The translations under genes and the position numbers were made by a program. From contig JAKPDO010000047.1 of assembly GCA_029552545.1 (NCBI GenBank), positions 62,001 through 126,000 on the forward strand: 64,000 nt of DNA, written 5' to 3'. The notes under the pieces are model-generated. The model did no database searches. It was not told the origin of the DNA and saw only the letters and a program-made list of their open reading frames with translations. The stretch's first letter is position 1. Each line of letters starts with the position of its first letter. This document shows positions 9,521-18,156 of this stretch, piece by piece. Source of the stretch: Planctomycetota bacterium (GTDB taxonomy: Bacteria > Planctomycetota > Phycisphaerae > Sedimentisphaerales > Anaerohalosphaeraceae).

Positions 9521-11590
9521 TTATTTAGCTAATCCGAGCGGACTGAAAATCACATACAAAAGCAGCGTAAGCACCACAACCACAACGCCGGCGGCTGCTG
9601 CACCTTTGGAAGAATGCAGCTGAATCGTCGTGTTCTGTCGAAACTCCACGGGCTGGGCCAGCGGTTTAGCCGCCGTAATCAGGGCCATGACCAAAAGACA
9701 AAGGATAAAACTAATGGCCATTCGGTTCAGAAAGTTGCCGATTAAAAAGGCCATCACCTGGTTCTCCATTAGTTTACCGATAGTCGAGACATACTTGAGC
9801 CCGCCGTAGACAATGAAGTTGGTCACAAGCCCCGCCACACCGCAGACAGCCGGACCCCGGCGTACCAGCAGGCCGAATACAAAGACCGCCAGCACACCCG
9901 GCGACAGAAAGCCCTGGCTTTCCTGAATAATGGTAAAGATGCTGTTGCTGATTTTCGGATTACCCAGCTGCGGAGCCAAAAAGACCGCCACAGCCGTAAA
10001 AGCAACCACACAGATTCGTCCGAGTGCCACAACGGCCTTCTGGGAGGCATTTGGGGCCAGATACTTCTTATAGATATCCATCGTAAAAATTGTGGAAGCG
10101 GCATTGAGCATGGCGGCCAGCGAGCTGACAATCGCCCCTAACAAAGCCGCCAGTACAAAGCCGACCAGACCGGTCTTTTTCGGAAGTACTTTGCTGAGCA
10201 GCTGGCCAAGAGCCGAGTCATACTTGTACCCGAGAAATTTTTCCGTAACCACCTTGGCGTTCGCTGACTGAGCGGCTTGGCGAACCGAGGCATTATAAGC
10301 ATCCAACTCCGCAGCAAGGGCCGGGAACACTACTCGCCAGGATTTGTCATCCGACTCGAATACCGTAAAGGGCTGAACCTGGAGTTTGCTGTATTTATCC
10401 TGAGTAATAGGCAAAACAAAGGGATTCTTGACTCGATTGGCCTCCAGAGCCGCCTCATTCGGGAAAACAGCCACCAGAAATCCCCCCTGAGTCGGGGATG
10501 TCAGCATCTCCGGAGTAGGCGAAGGAACCACCTGCACAAGTTGCGTATTCGGATTGGCGATTTTATACTTGGCCAGAACCGGAGCATTGTCTGCCGCCGC
10601 TTTGGACTTCATATCCGGTGCAAACAGGTTAAATGCAATAATACCCGGAATCACAATCACAAACGGAATCAGCAGCTTCATAAAGGCTGAAAAGACAATG
10701 CCCTTCTGCCCTTCCGCCAACGAAGCTGAACCGAGGGTCCGCTGGGTAATGTACTGATTCAGACCCCAGTAATAAAAGTTCGGAATCCACAGCCCCAGCA
10801 GCAGGGCCGTCCAGGGAAGCGTTGCATCGCTCATCGGCAGGAACATGTTCAGCCGGACCTTGTTGAGTGAGACGAACCGCTCCAGCACCCCTTCACTGCC
10901 CGTAAAGGTTTTCAGGCCGACGGCCCCCGTGCTCACATCCTCAATATAGGAGGCCTCCTGAACATTGCCGAGCATCTTAAAGGCGAAAATCATGATAACC
11001 GCCCCGCCGACAATCAGAGCGCTTCCCTGAATCAGGTCGGCCCAGGCGCAGGCCTTCAGTCCGCCGGCCGCTACATACAGCATCGCGATAATCCCGATAA
11101 CCAAAGAAGCCTGCGCTACAGTCGGAACAAAACTCATTCCCATCTCTTCGGCCATTGTATTGATGGTCAAAGCTCCGGAATAGGTTACCGCCCCCAGCAG
11201 AAGCATGTAGATAAAAATAGTCGTCACAGCCATGATGGTGCGGGCAGCCGTATTGTAGCGGTATTCGAGGAACTCCGGCATTGTATAAATCCCTGCCCGC
11301 AGAAAGTAAGGCAGGAATCCGAAGGCCACTACAACCAGCGTAATGGCTGCCATCCATTCATAACTGGCGATGGCCATTCCGATATGGCTGGCGGCGTTGC
11401 CGCTCATTCCGACAAACTGCTCGGAGGAAATATTGGCAGCAATCAGAGAAAATCCTATCAGCCACCAAACCAGACCCCGACCGGCCAGAAAATAATCCTC
11501 TCCGGACTGTTCATGGCGGCTTTTATAGAGCCCCAGCCCCACGACACAGACGACAAAAACAACAAAAACAATTACATCCAGAATCCCCAT
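9521..11590 (-). CDS. SSS-family sodium/solute symporter with a soluble insertion
   Basis: A 689-residue inner-membrane transporter of the SSS (SGLT-like) family. Helix 1 and the motif DYFLAGRGLVWWLIG, then SLIAANISSEQFVGMSG, match sugar symporters of this family. Most members are about 500-580 residues; here about 130 largely hydrophilic residues (roughly 335-460, from KSKAAADNAP to LGYKYDS) separate the helices after IIAFNLFAPDM from those starting near KKTGLVGF. The ATG follows AGGAG. With the kinase gene downstream it forms a two-gene uptake operon ending at the terminator at 8203-8236. Confidence 0.88.
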   Translation of the reverse strand: MGILDVIVFVVFVVCVVGLGLYKSRHEQSGEDYFLAGRGLVWWLIGFSLIAANISSEQFVGMSGNAASHIGMAIASYEWMAAITLVVVAFGFLPYFLRAGIYTMPEFLEYRYNTAARTIMAVTTIFIYMLLLGAVTYSGALTINTMAEEMGMSFVPTVAQASLVIGIIAMLYVAAGGLKACAWADLIQGSALIVGGAVIMIFAFKMLGNVQEASYIEDVSTGAVGLKTFTGSEGVLERFVSLNKVRLNMFLPMSDATLPWTALLLGLWIPNFYYWGLNQYITQRTLGSASLAEGQKGIVFSAFMKLLIPFVIVIPGIIAFNLFAPDMKSKAAADNAPVLAKYKIANPNTQLVQVVPSPTPEMLTSPTQGGFLVAVFPNEAALEANRVKNPFVLPITQDKYSKLQVQPFTVFESDDKSWRVVFPALAAELDAYNASVRQAAQSANAKVVTEKFLGYKYDSALGQLLSKVLPKKTGLVGFVLAALLGAIVSSLAAMLNAASTIFTMDIYKKYLAPNASQKAVVALGRICVVAFTAVAVFLAPQLGNPKISNSIFTIIQESQGFLSPGVLAVFVFGLLVRRGPAVCGVAGLVTNFIVYGGLKYVSTIGKLMENQVMAFLIGNFLNRMAISFILCLLVMALITAAKPLAQPVEFRQNTTIQLHSSKGAAAAGVVVVVLTLLLYVIFSPLGLAK

Positions 11591-11646
11591 TGTGCAGACT
11601 CCTAAAAAACGTTCTCTTCGTCTTTTTCTGTGTCTAACAAATCTCC

Positions 11647-11672
11647 TGTCATTCCCGCGCAGGCGGGAATCC
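11647..11672. repeat. REP-like palindromic repeat, copy 1
   Basis: The core ATTCCCGC-GCAG-GCGGGAAT forms a perfect 8-base stem with a 4-base loop, flanked by TGTC and CC. The whole 26 bases recur exactly at 63207-63232. It lies in the gap between the ApbE gene end and the start of the SSS symporter gene and may also act as a transcript end barrier. Confidence 0.85.
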
Positions 11673-11805
11673 GGACTTCTCGGGAGACGCCGTTAGATTA
11701 TTTCCGAATTATCCATATTTTGGAGGCCGTATCAACAAAGATTTCTGAAAGTATTGGCAAACTTTCCATTCTACTTCGCAATAGTTGCAGAAAAATGACA
11801 GCTTT

Positions 11806-12684
11806 TTACCAAGAACCGAATTGAAGGGGCTCCTGGGTCGGCTTTTCCTTCAGAAGAATCAAAATGCCCAGAGAAGGATTTTCTCGACCAAACCGCTCTA
11901 TTTCCTCCCGGGTCATCACCATAACGGCCGTCGAAATGCCATCACAGACAGCCGGGTTTTCCCCTTTTACCCAAACCGCTGATTTATCTTGGATTGCCTG
12001 ACCGGAAACCGGACGAATCATGTCGGTTCCACGCCGAAGACCGGAGCAGCTGAGCGATTCATCTCTCATCAGAAGCGTCCGAATCTCCTTTTGCGTAATC
12101 GGATTGGTCAGACGGACAGGCCAACCCACCTGGTCCGACGGTGCATCCATCGCCAGGATGGTGCTGGTTCCGCCGTGAATCAGGGCTCTTTTAATCTGCC
12201 ATTCGCCCAGCACATCAGCCATTTTCTTGACGGCAAATCCCTTTCCGAGCCCCCCGAAATCCAGCCGGATTCCTTCCGTATGCACTCGGATCGACATCCT
12301 GTCCGGACGGATTTCCAGAAGGTGCATTCCAATAGAACAAAGTCGGTCCCGAATGTCGCCTTCGGACGGTGTCGTCCCTTTCCATAAATCAACCAATCCC
12401 CCTACCGTACAGTCAAAAAGCCCACCGGTTTCCTTGTAAAGGCGCCATGCAATTTGAAGACATTCCATTGTTTCCGGCGAAACAATCACCGATTGTCCTT
12501 TTTGTAAGGAATTGATTCGGGAGATGTCACTGTTGGAAATAAAACGGCTCAAAAGCGATTCCAGCCGGTCCAATTCATCAAAGGCCGCACGAGCGGCGTT
12601 TGCAGCATAGGTTGAATCCGGATACTCGATAAACAGTTCAAATTCCGTCGCCATCGCACGATGACAGAAGTGAAACGGTTTCAT
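11806..12684 (-). CDS. apbE: ApbE-type FAD:protein FMN transferase
   Basis: A 292-residue enzyme that in its family attaches FMN from FAD to a Thr/Ser of a target protein. ATEFELFIEYPD opens the domain, LDFGGLGKGFAVKKM (about 155-170) and ALIHGGTSTILAM (about 183-195) match the flavin-binding core, and VCDGISTAVMVM (about 255-267) the magnesium-site helix. Unlike many ApbE proteins it has no signal peptide or lipobox, so the mature form seems cytoplasmic. It overlaps the upstream Agl23-like gene by 4 bases (ATGA). No obvious flavinylation target motif was noticed among neighbours. Confidence 0.88.
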   Translation of the reverse strand: MKPFHFCHRAMATEFELFIEYPDSTYAANAARAAFDELDRLESLLSRFISNSDISRINSLQKGQSVIVSPETMECLQIAWRLYKETGGLFDCTVGGLVDLWKGTTPSEGDIRDRLCSIGMHLLEIRPDRMSIRVHTEGIRLDFGGLGKGFAVKKMADVLGEWQIKRALIHGGTSTILAMDAPSDQVGWPVRLTNPITQKEIRTLLMRDESLSCSGLRRGTDMIRPVSGQAIQDKSAVWVKGENPAVCDGISTAVMVMTREEIERFGRENPSLGILILLKEKPTQEPLQFGSW

Positions 12685-14261
12685 CGAGCCCTCTCTGTTT
12701 CAGGTACGGAACCGTCCGTCTGCATCAAGTCCAGCAAATCTTTTCGGATGTACCCTCTCCACTCGAGAGACGGCCGTAAATAGACCGGCGCATCAAAAAG
12801 CGGCAGATACATATGCCGTTGTCCGGGCGGAGGGGTTTCATACAAATACTTCAAAATCTCCGGCTCCAGCCGTGCATCGGCCAAAATCAGGGCAGCAGCC
12901 GGCATCGAGGGGTCCACCTTGCTGAAATAACCAACAGAAGAAAAAGAGCGAAGATACCACGGCCACGGCCAGTAATCATCGTTTTCCGCAAAAACCTGGA
13001 TATAAAGCCGCTGCCCTTCTCCGGAATAATCCGCAGTCTGCATGACCTTTTGAAACATAGAAAAAATGTCAGGGCTTGTATGCCCGTACACATAAGGATT
13101 CGAAGGGCTTGTCGTATATCTGGTCATCAAAAGGAGACTTTGGGCCAGCGGACTAACGAAACCGAAAAGCAGCAGAAGTGTTAACACAATCAGGTGTTCT
13201 TTGCGGCCGCGTGCCCAACGGAGAAAACGATCGGCCGCCAAACCGGCCGGCAGGACCATCCCATACAGCAACGGCAGTACATTCCAAGGTGTTTTATAGG
13301 GAATCGCCGAATAGCAAATCGTTAAAATCAGCGTAAAAAGAACCAGAAAAGAAGCCCATGGAAAAACCGAACTCTTCCGCTGGTTTCTCAAGACAACCAG
13401 ACACCCCAAAAGGGCCAGAGCAACAATGCCGTCTTCGTTCCAAACAACCGGCTCAAAAAACTCCGTCCATGTCAGCAAGTCCAGATAGTACCACCAGGGA
13501 TGAAAATGGGCCGTCTTGACGGCAGCATGAGAAGGATATAACCAAAGACTCCGCAGCGAATCGGCAAGCCCCTGCCAATGGGTTCCAAAGCCGGAAAAAA
13601 ACAGAAGCCACACAAGCAGGAACACCCCCGAACCAACCGCAGCATCAAGAAGACGAATAGGCCGTTCATTCCTCAGTGACCTTCCCCAAAGAAAAAGAAA
13701 AGCCAGTGCCGCCGACACAAAAGAGAGAACGGCTGTTTCTTTTGTGGCAAACATCAGACCCGCCGACAGGCCCGTCCAAACCGCCCAGCCGAGGCGGGGC
13801 TTATCCCAATAACGGCAAAGTCCCCCTAAAAAAAAGCCGAGAAACAAAACCAGCCAGATTTCGTGAATGAAATACCCGCTGTAATAGACAAAAGCAGGCG
13901 AGAATGCCAGCAGAACAGAGGCAAAAAAGGCCGCCCTCTTTCCGATGTATGGAGCCGTCAGCCAGGGTGTCAGGACCACCCCTAATCCGGCTAAGGCGGT
14001 GATGCCCCGCAAAAGATTTTCCGACAATCCTTCCAGTGAACGGATGCCCGCCAGCCGTGCCCCCAGCCACGCGAAATAATACAGCGTCGGTCCGTGATAC
14101 TCGAGCGGCTCGTATTCATACAGCCCGGTTTCCAGAAGATGCCCGAGTTTGACGGCGTGAACCGCTTCATCCGTGTGCATCGGACGGACAGATAAAAACG
14201 GAAAACGGACCGCAGCGGCGGCCGCCAAAAGCGCACAGCCGAGGTAAAAAGAACGCTTCAT
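12681..14261 (-). CDS. Agl23-like GT-C family membrane protein
   Basis: A 526-residue integral membrane protein with about 11-12 helices, related to polyprenyl-phosphate-dependent (PMT/GT39-like) glycosyltransferases and to the family named flippase activity-associated protein Agl23 (TIGR03663). The first luminal loop holds RPMHTDEAVHAVKLG (about residues 27-41) with the acidic pair expected of GT-C enzymes, followed by EPLEYHGPTLYY. A soluble C-terminal part follows the last helix (about residue 400 onward). It overlaps genes on both sides by 4 bases, so expression is coupled with the discoidin-like lipoprotein and ApbE. The sugar donor and acceptor are unknown. Confidence 0.78.
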   Translation of the reverse strand: MKRSFYLGCALLAAAAAVRFPFLSVRPMHTDEAVHAVKLGHLLETGLYEYEPLEYHGPTLYYFAWLGARLAGIRSLEGLSENLLRGITALAGLGVVLTPWLTAPYIGKRAAFFASVLLAFSPAFVYYSGYFIHEIWLVLFLGFFLGGLCRYWDKPRLGWAVWTGLSAGLMFATKETAVLSFVSAALAFLFLWGRSLRNERPIRLLDAAVGSGVFLLVWLLFFSGFGTHWQGLADSLRSLWLYPSHAAVKTAHFHPWWYYLDLLTWTEFFEPVVWNEDGIVALALLGCLVVLRNQRKSSVFPWASFLVLFTLILTICYSAIPYKTPWNVLPLLYGMVLPAGLAADRFLRWARGRKEHLIVLTLLLLFGFVSPLAQSLLLMTRYTTSPSNPYVYGHTSPDIFSMFQKVMQTADYSGEGQRLYIQVFAENDDYWPWPWYLRSFSSVGYFSKVDPSMPAAALILADARLEPEILKYLYETPPPGQRHMYLPLFDAPVYLRPSLEWRGYIRKDLLDLMQTDGSVPETERAR

Positions 14262-15037
14262 CGCGGACTTCTGCCGAAGACCTCTATCTCGATGAAATGA
14301 TTCATATCGTTCTGGTTGTTGCCGCTGCTGTAAATCCGTACATAGCGGGCACGGGTGCCCTTGGCATCAATCAGTTTGCCTTCCGCTGTACCGACAAAGT
14401 TCTTATCCTTCCCGACACCCAGACCGCTGGAATTGTCATCATCGTTGTTAAACAGGGTCACAACACCCGTAACAAAATCGGGATCGCTGCTGACCTGAAC
14501 AACCACATCATAATAAACCCGTTCGGTCTTATGATACTGCCAGAAAACAATGGCATAGATTTCGTATTCCTGCTCCAAATCTACCTGAACCCACTGGGTG
14601 AATGGGCCCAACTCGACTAGACTGCCGTCATTGGCCTCCTTATCGCCGTCCGTAATCATCGCATAGGAACCGAGTATCGGCTCAGACTCAGAACCGGTAA
14701 CGGGTTTGCCCCGGGAAATCAGCGCTGTGCCCTCCGGCGCCAAAAACGGCGGACGCGGAGCCCCCAGCGGCTTTTCGAGATTTTTTACACCCGTAATATT
14801 CTCCGGCGTGCCGACAAACTGCGGCTTGGGCAGTGTTAAGGGAATCGGCACGAGTTTTTCGGCCTCCTTTGAAGCCGAAACAGCCGGTTTCGATTCTTCC
14901 GGTTTTTCAGATAAGGCCACATTCGCAGACGGCTGGGACGGAGCCGGTGCTGGAGGGGCAGGGGATTCTTTTTTCTGACAACCCGCAAGGGAAAACACAA
15001 CCGTTAAACACCCGACAAAAATAAGAAGATTTTTCAT
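14258..15037 (-). CDS. Lipoprotein with discoidin-like (F5/8 type C) domain
   Basis: A 259-residue predicted lipoprotein. Signal peptide with lipobox SLAGC (Cys about 19), then a Pro/Ala/Glu-rich linker to about residue 65, then a beta-rich domain with LVELGPFTQWVQVDLEQEY and ARYVRIYSSGNNQNDMNHF, patterns of carbohydrate-binding F5/8 type C domains. The ATG follows AGGAG. It heads the tightly overlapped trio with the Agl23-like gene and apbE and lies 18 bases after the oxidoreductase gene. Probable role: binding glycans at the outer face of a membrane. Confidence 0.75.
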   Translation of the reverse strand: MKNLLIFVGCLTVVFSLAGCQKKESPAPPAPAPSQPSANVALSEKPEESKPAVSASKEAEKLVPIPLTLPKPQFVGTPENITGVKNLEKPLGAPRPPFLAPEGTALISRGKPVTGSESEPILGSYAMITDGDKEANDGSLVELGPFTQWVQVDLEQEYEIYAIVFWQYHKTERVYYDVVVQVSSDPDFVTGVVTLFNNDDDNSSGLGVGKDKNFVGTAEGKLIDAKGTRARYVRIYSSGNNQNDMNHFIEIEVFGRSPR

Positions 15038-15055
15038 TTTTATTCTCCTGACCTT

Positions 15056-16342
15056 TTATAGCAGATTCCACGGCGAACGCATCGGCCGAAACCGCAGACG
15101 GTTGGCCTGTTCATCGCCGACAAATTCTTCTTTCACCGGGTCCCATCGCAGAGGCCGGCCTAACCGGACGGCAATATTCCCCATATGACATATCGAGGCC
15201 GTCCGATGCCCGATTTCAGCCGGCGCCGCCGTCGTTTTCCGGCTCCGGATGCACTCCAGAAAATTGCGGCGGTGATCACGGCTATAATACAGCTGAATCG
15301 GCTCTTTGCCAACAGCAGATTTTACAAGATGTTCCGGCTCTGAGTAGAGTCGTTCGCGGCTGACAAAAATTTTGCCCCGGCTTCCCTCAAAGGCAACGCT
15401 TCCGGTTCCGGCGCCTGTTCGGCAGAACAGCTGAACACCATCCGCATAGGTAAAAACCAAATCATAAAACAGCGCTGTGTCGAACAGCCCCTCTTTGGGG
15501 AACTCCCCCCTTCCTTCCACCCAGACCGGCCCGGTAAGGTCTGTCCCGTGTCCCCACTGGGCAATGTCAATCTGATGAGACCCCCAATTGGTCAGCTGTC
15601 CGCCGGAATAATCAGAAATAAAGCGGAAGGTGTAGTGGCACCGCTGCGGGGTATAAGGTGCCCACGGGGCCGGCCCAAGCCAGAGGTCATAATCCAGCTC
15701 CGGCGGAACAGGTTCCGGGCTCCACTGCGGCGGACAGGTGCGATTATTCGGAGGAATCTCGACATAAATTTTTTTCAAATCTCCAATCCGTCCGTTTCGT
15801 ACGAGCTGACAGGCCCGATGAAAATAAACATCTGACCGCTGGTGAGAACCTATTTGAAAAACCCGTCCGTATCGCTGAACCGCATCGCAAAGAACCCGCC
15901 CTTCGGCAATCGTCAGGGTCAGCGGTTTTTCACAATAGACGTCCTTTCCAGCTCGGACGGCCGCCAGGGCCATCGGCACATGCCAGTGGTCAGGGGTGGA
16001 AATAACGACGGCATCGATGTCCTCCCGGGCCAGCAGTTCGCGGAAATCCGTTGTGCCGCAGGAAGCATCCAGCCCGGCTTCCGCAAGGCCCTCCTGAAGA
16101 TGACGGCGGTCGGCATCACAGACGGCGGCAACCTGTACACCCGGCTGGTTCAGGAATCCCCGCAGATTGCCCATCCCCATCCCGCCGACTCCGATAAAGC
16201 CCAGCGTGATGCGGTTGGACGGCGCCGTCCTGCCGAAAAGAGACGCAGTTGCAATCCAGGGAAACCCCAGCGCAGAGACCCCTGCGCCCTTCAGGAAGGA
16301 ACGCCGGCTGAATGAATTCGACTGGTACGATACATTCACCAT
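15056..16342 (-). CDS. Tat-exported Gfo/Idh/MocA oxidoreductase
   Basis: A 428-residue dehydrogenase-fold protein. A twin-arginine signal (FSRRSFLKGAGVSALGF, residues about 12-28) precedes the NAD(P)-binding motif GFIGVGGMGMGN, the catalytic-type motif YCEKPLT and the C-domain motif GGQLTNWGSHQIDIAQWG. Family enzymes oxidise or reduce sugars and cyclitols with a bound nicotinamide. Export by Tat implies that the cofactor is inserted before export, as in glucose-fructose oxidoreductase. The start codon has no strong ribosome site. It follows the MFS gene by 9 bases and ends 18 bases before the lipoprotein gene. Confidence 0.9.
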   Translation of the reverse strand: MVNVSYQSNSFSRRSFLKGAGVSALGFPWIATASLFGRTAPSNRITLGFIGVGGMGMGNLRGFLNQPGVQVAAVCDADRRHLQEGLAEAGLDASCGTTDFRELLAREDIDAVVISTPDHWHVPMALAAVRAGKDVYCEKPLTLTIAEGRVLCDAVQRYGRVFQIGSHQRSDVYFHRACQLVRNGRIGDLKKIYVEIPPNNRTCPPQWSPEPVPPELDYDLWLGPAPWAPYTPQRCHYTFRFISDYSGGQLTNWGSHQIDIAQWGHGTDLTGPVWVEGRGEFPKEGLFDTALFYDLVFTYADGVQLFCRTGAGTGSVAFEGSRGKIFVSRERLYSEPEHLVKSAVGKEPIQLYYSRDHRRNFLECIRSRKTTAAPAEIGHRTASICHMGNIAVRLGRPLRWDPVKEEFVGDEQANRLRFRPMRSPWNLL

Positions 16343-16351
16343 CGAAAATGC

Positions 16352-17539
16352 TTACAGACTGCCCTTGACCTTGGAAAGAACGAGGGCCAGGATAATCAAG
16401 ACGATGCAGACAGGCAGCAGCAGTTTCAGACTTTTCTGAATGGAGGCGCCTTTGGCCATATTGCCCATCGCTTTGGGAACAATCACGGCGCCGGCCAGCC
16501 CCACCGCAAAGATGATGCCGAACAGACTGCCGTGGATGTCCGACGAAAACTTCGAAAAACTTACCCCAACCGTCGTCGGAAAACACGGAGCAAACGCCAG
16601 CCCGGCCAGGGCCGCCAGAAGCCGCGCATGGAGCGATTGGACACACTGCATCATCAGAAAGATGGCGATTGCCGCAACAAGGGCGGCGGCGGCAATGACC
16701 CACCCGCCGTTGGCCGTCAGATCAAAACCGATTCGAGCAGGCAGAAGCCCCGTTGCCAAACGGCCGGCCATCATCGCAATAGCAAAAATGGATAAAAGCT
16801 GCTGGCCGAACGCATCGGCGGCCGCGGCTTCAACGGAGGCGTTTTCCTTTTGGATAACCTCCTTGCCGAAGGTGGGAAGCCAGTTGCAGAAAGAGGCCTC
16901 CAGAGCGATATAGCAAAACAGAACAAAAGCGGCCGTTAAAACCGCCGGCTGGCCGAGCAGTTTTACCGCCGCCGCTATATCCAGTTTGGCACTGCTGGCC
17001 GGATATCCCTTGGCCGCCAGTGCAATCAGCACCGGAAGCAGAACAATCACGCCGAGTACAGACACGGCCTTTTCATATCCGGCGGTTCGAAACAGGAAAC
17101 TGACAATCAGCGGCGTCAGAAAAAGCCCCAGGCCGAAAAAGACATTGGCCAGATTGCTGGCCGCGGCTGGGTCCTTGCCGTCAAAAAGCACCTGCGGCGC
17201 CATCACATTGCCTGCTGTATTCAGGGCCATCGCCCCAAATCCCAGCAGCAGACACGGCCAGAGAACGGCGGTATAGGTTTTCCCAAAGGCCAGGATAAAA
17301 ATGCACGCCGCTGTCAGAACAAACCCGAGCACCGCAATCCACTGATAACCGATGGCATCCGTTACCACGCCGACCACCAGCGAAGCCACCAGACAGGCAA
17401 ACATGAATCCCGAAATCAGAGTGCCGAATTTGCCTGCATCCATCTGGACCCGCGGCATCAGTTTGACGCTGATCGACCCCAGCAGCGAAAAGCACATTCC
17501 TAATCCGAATACACAGCACAAAGCAACCGCCTGGACCAT
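16352..17539 (-). CDS. MFS transporter
   Basis: A 395-residue protein with 12 predicted helices and no signal peptide, of the major facilitator superfamily. The halves split around residues 190-230. Sequence features such as GSISVKLMPRVQMDAGKFGTL resemble fucose/glucose-type permeases (FGHS-like), but I cannot assign a substrate. The ATG follows AAGGAGG by 6 bases. It lies 11 bases after the cytochrome-b-like membrane gene and 9 bases before an exported oxidoreductase gene, so it may import the sugar product released outside the inner membrane. Confidence 0.85.
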   Translation of the reverse strand: MVQAVALCCVFGLGMCFSLLGSISVKLMPRVQMDAGKFGTLISGFMFACLVASLVVGVVTDAIGYQWIAVLGFVLTAACIFILAFGKTYTAVLWPCLLLGFGAMALNTAGNVMAPQVLFDGKDPAAASNLANVFFGLGLFLTPLIVSFLFRTAGYEKAVSVLGVIVLLPVLIALAAKGYPASSAKLDIAAAVKLLGQPAVLTAAFVLFCYIALEASFCNWLPTFGKEVIQKENASVEAAAADAFGQQLLSIFAIAMMAGRLATGLLPARIGFDLTANGGWVIAAAALVAAIAIFLMMQCVQSLHARLLAALAGLAFAPCFPTTVGVSFSKFSSDIHGSLFGIIFAVGLAGAVIVPKAMGNMAKGASIQKSLKLLLPVCIVLIILALVLSKVKGSL

Positions 17540-17550
17540 AACGAACCTCC

Positions 17551-18156
17551 TTATTCCACAGGATTATTTTGATGTTCCATACCGATTTGACGGCGGATAA
17601 GCAGGTAAAGGAAAAGAAAGGCAGAGGAACCGAATGCCAAAGCACACCAGCGGTGGACTTCCAGAAGCAGCTTCTGACCATCGGTGCCGAACCAAGGGAA
17701 CATGCTGAAGACCATACTGAGGGCCAGCGGCAGAGATAAAACCAGCAAAGCCCAAAAACAGCATTTCAGAACGGCATCCAACCTGCCTTCGAAAACCATA
17801 TCGCCCGCCCAGCCGAACGCCAGAATCGCCAGACAGACCGCCAAAATCGGGGCAAATGTGGCGTGAATCATCAGCAGCCAGCCGGCCAGACGGCAGCCGA
17901 AAAACAGCGGACCAAAGCCCGTCAAAAACAAGACGGCAAATGACAGCAGGGCCAGCAACAGAACCAGTTTTCGAAAACGACCCCACGGAGAAAGCTTCTG
18001 CTCCAGCAGAAGCAGCGTGCAAACGTGAATTTTTGTACGAATAAGTTCTCGAAACGTCCAGCGTCCGGAGCGGGTGAACAGATGCAAGAGGATATGAAGC
18101 CCGATGCCTCCGAGAAGAACGGCAAAAACCAGCAGTGAAATCCAGCGGAATATCAT
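17551..18156 (-). CDS. Cytochrome b-like membrane partner of the multiheme cytochrome
   Basis: A 201-residue protein with 5 predicted helices. Histidines lie in or near helices in the contexts GGIGLHILLHLF, WLLMIHATFAPI and LEVHRWCALAF, which would suit two b-type hemes. It overlaps the heptaheme cytochrome c gene by 4 bases, so translation is coupled. Together they look like a quinone-linked electron-transfer unit, either passing electrons from exported oxidoreductases to quinone or the reverse. The family is not one I can name; the heme assignment is inferred from histidine placement only. Confidence 0.6.
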   Translation of the reverse strand: MIFRWISLLVFAVLLGGIGLHILLHLFTRSGRWTFRELIRTKIHVCTLLLLEQKLSPWGRFRKLVLLLALLSFAVLFLTGFGPLFFGCRLAGWLLMIHATFAPILAVCLAILAFGWAGDMVFEGRLDAVLKCCFWALLVLSLPLALSMVFSMFPWFGTDGQKLLLEVHRWCALAFGSSAFLFLYLLIRRQIGMEHQNNPVE

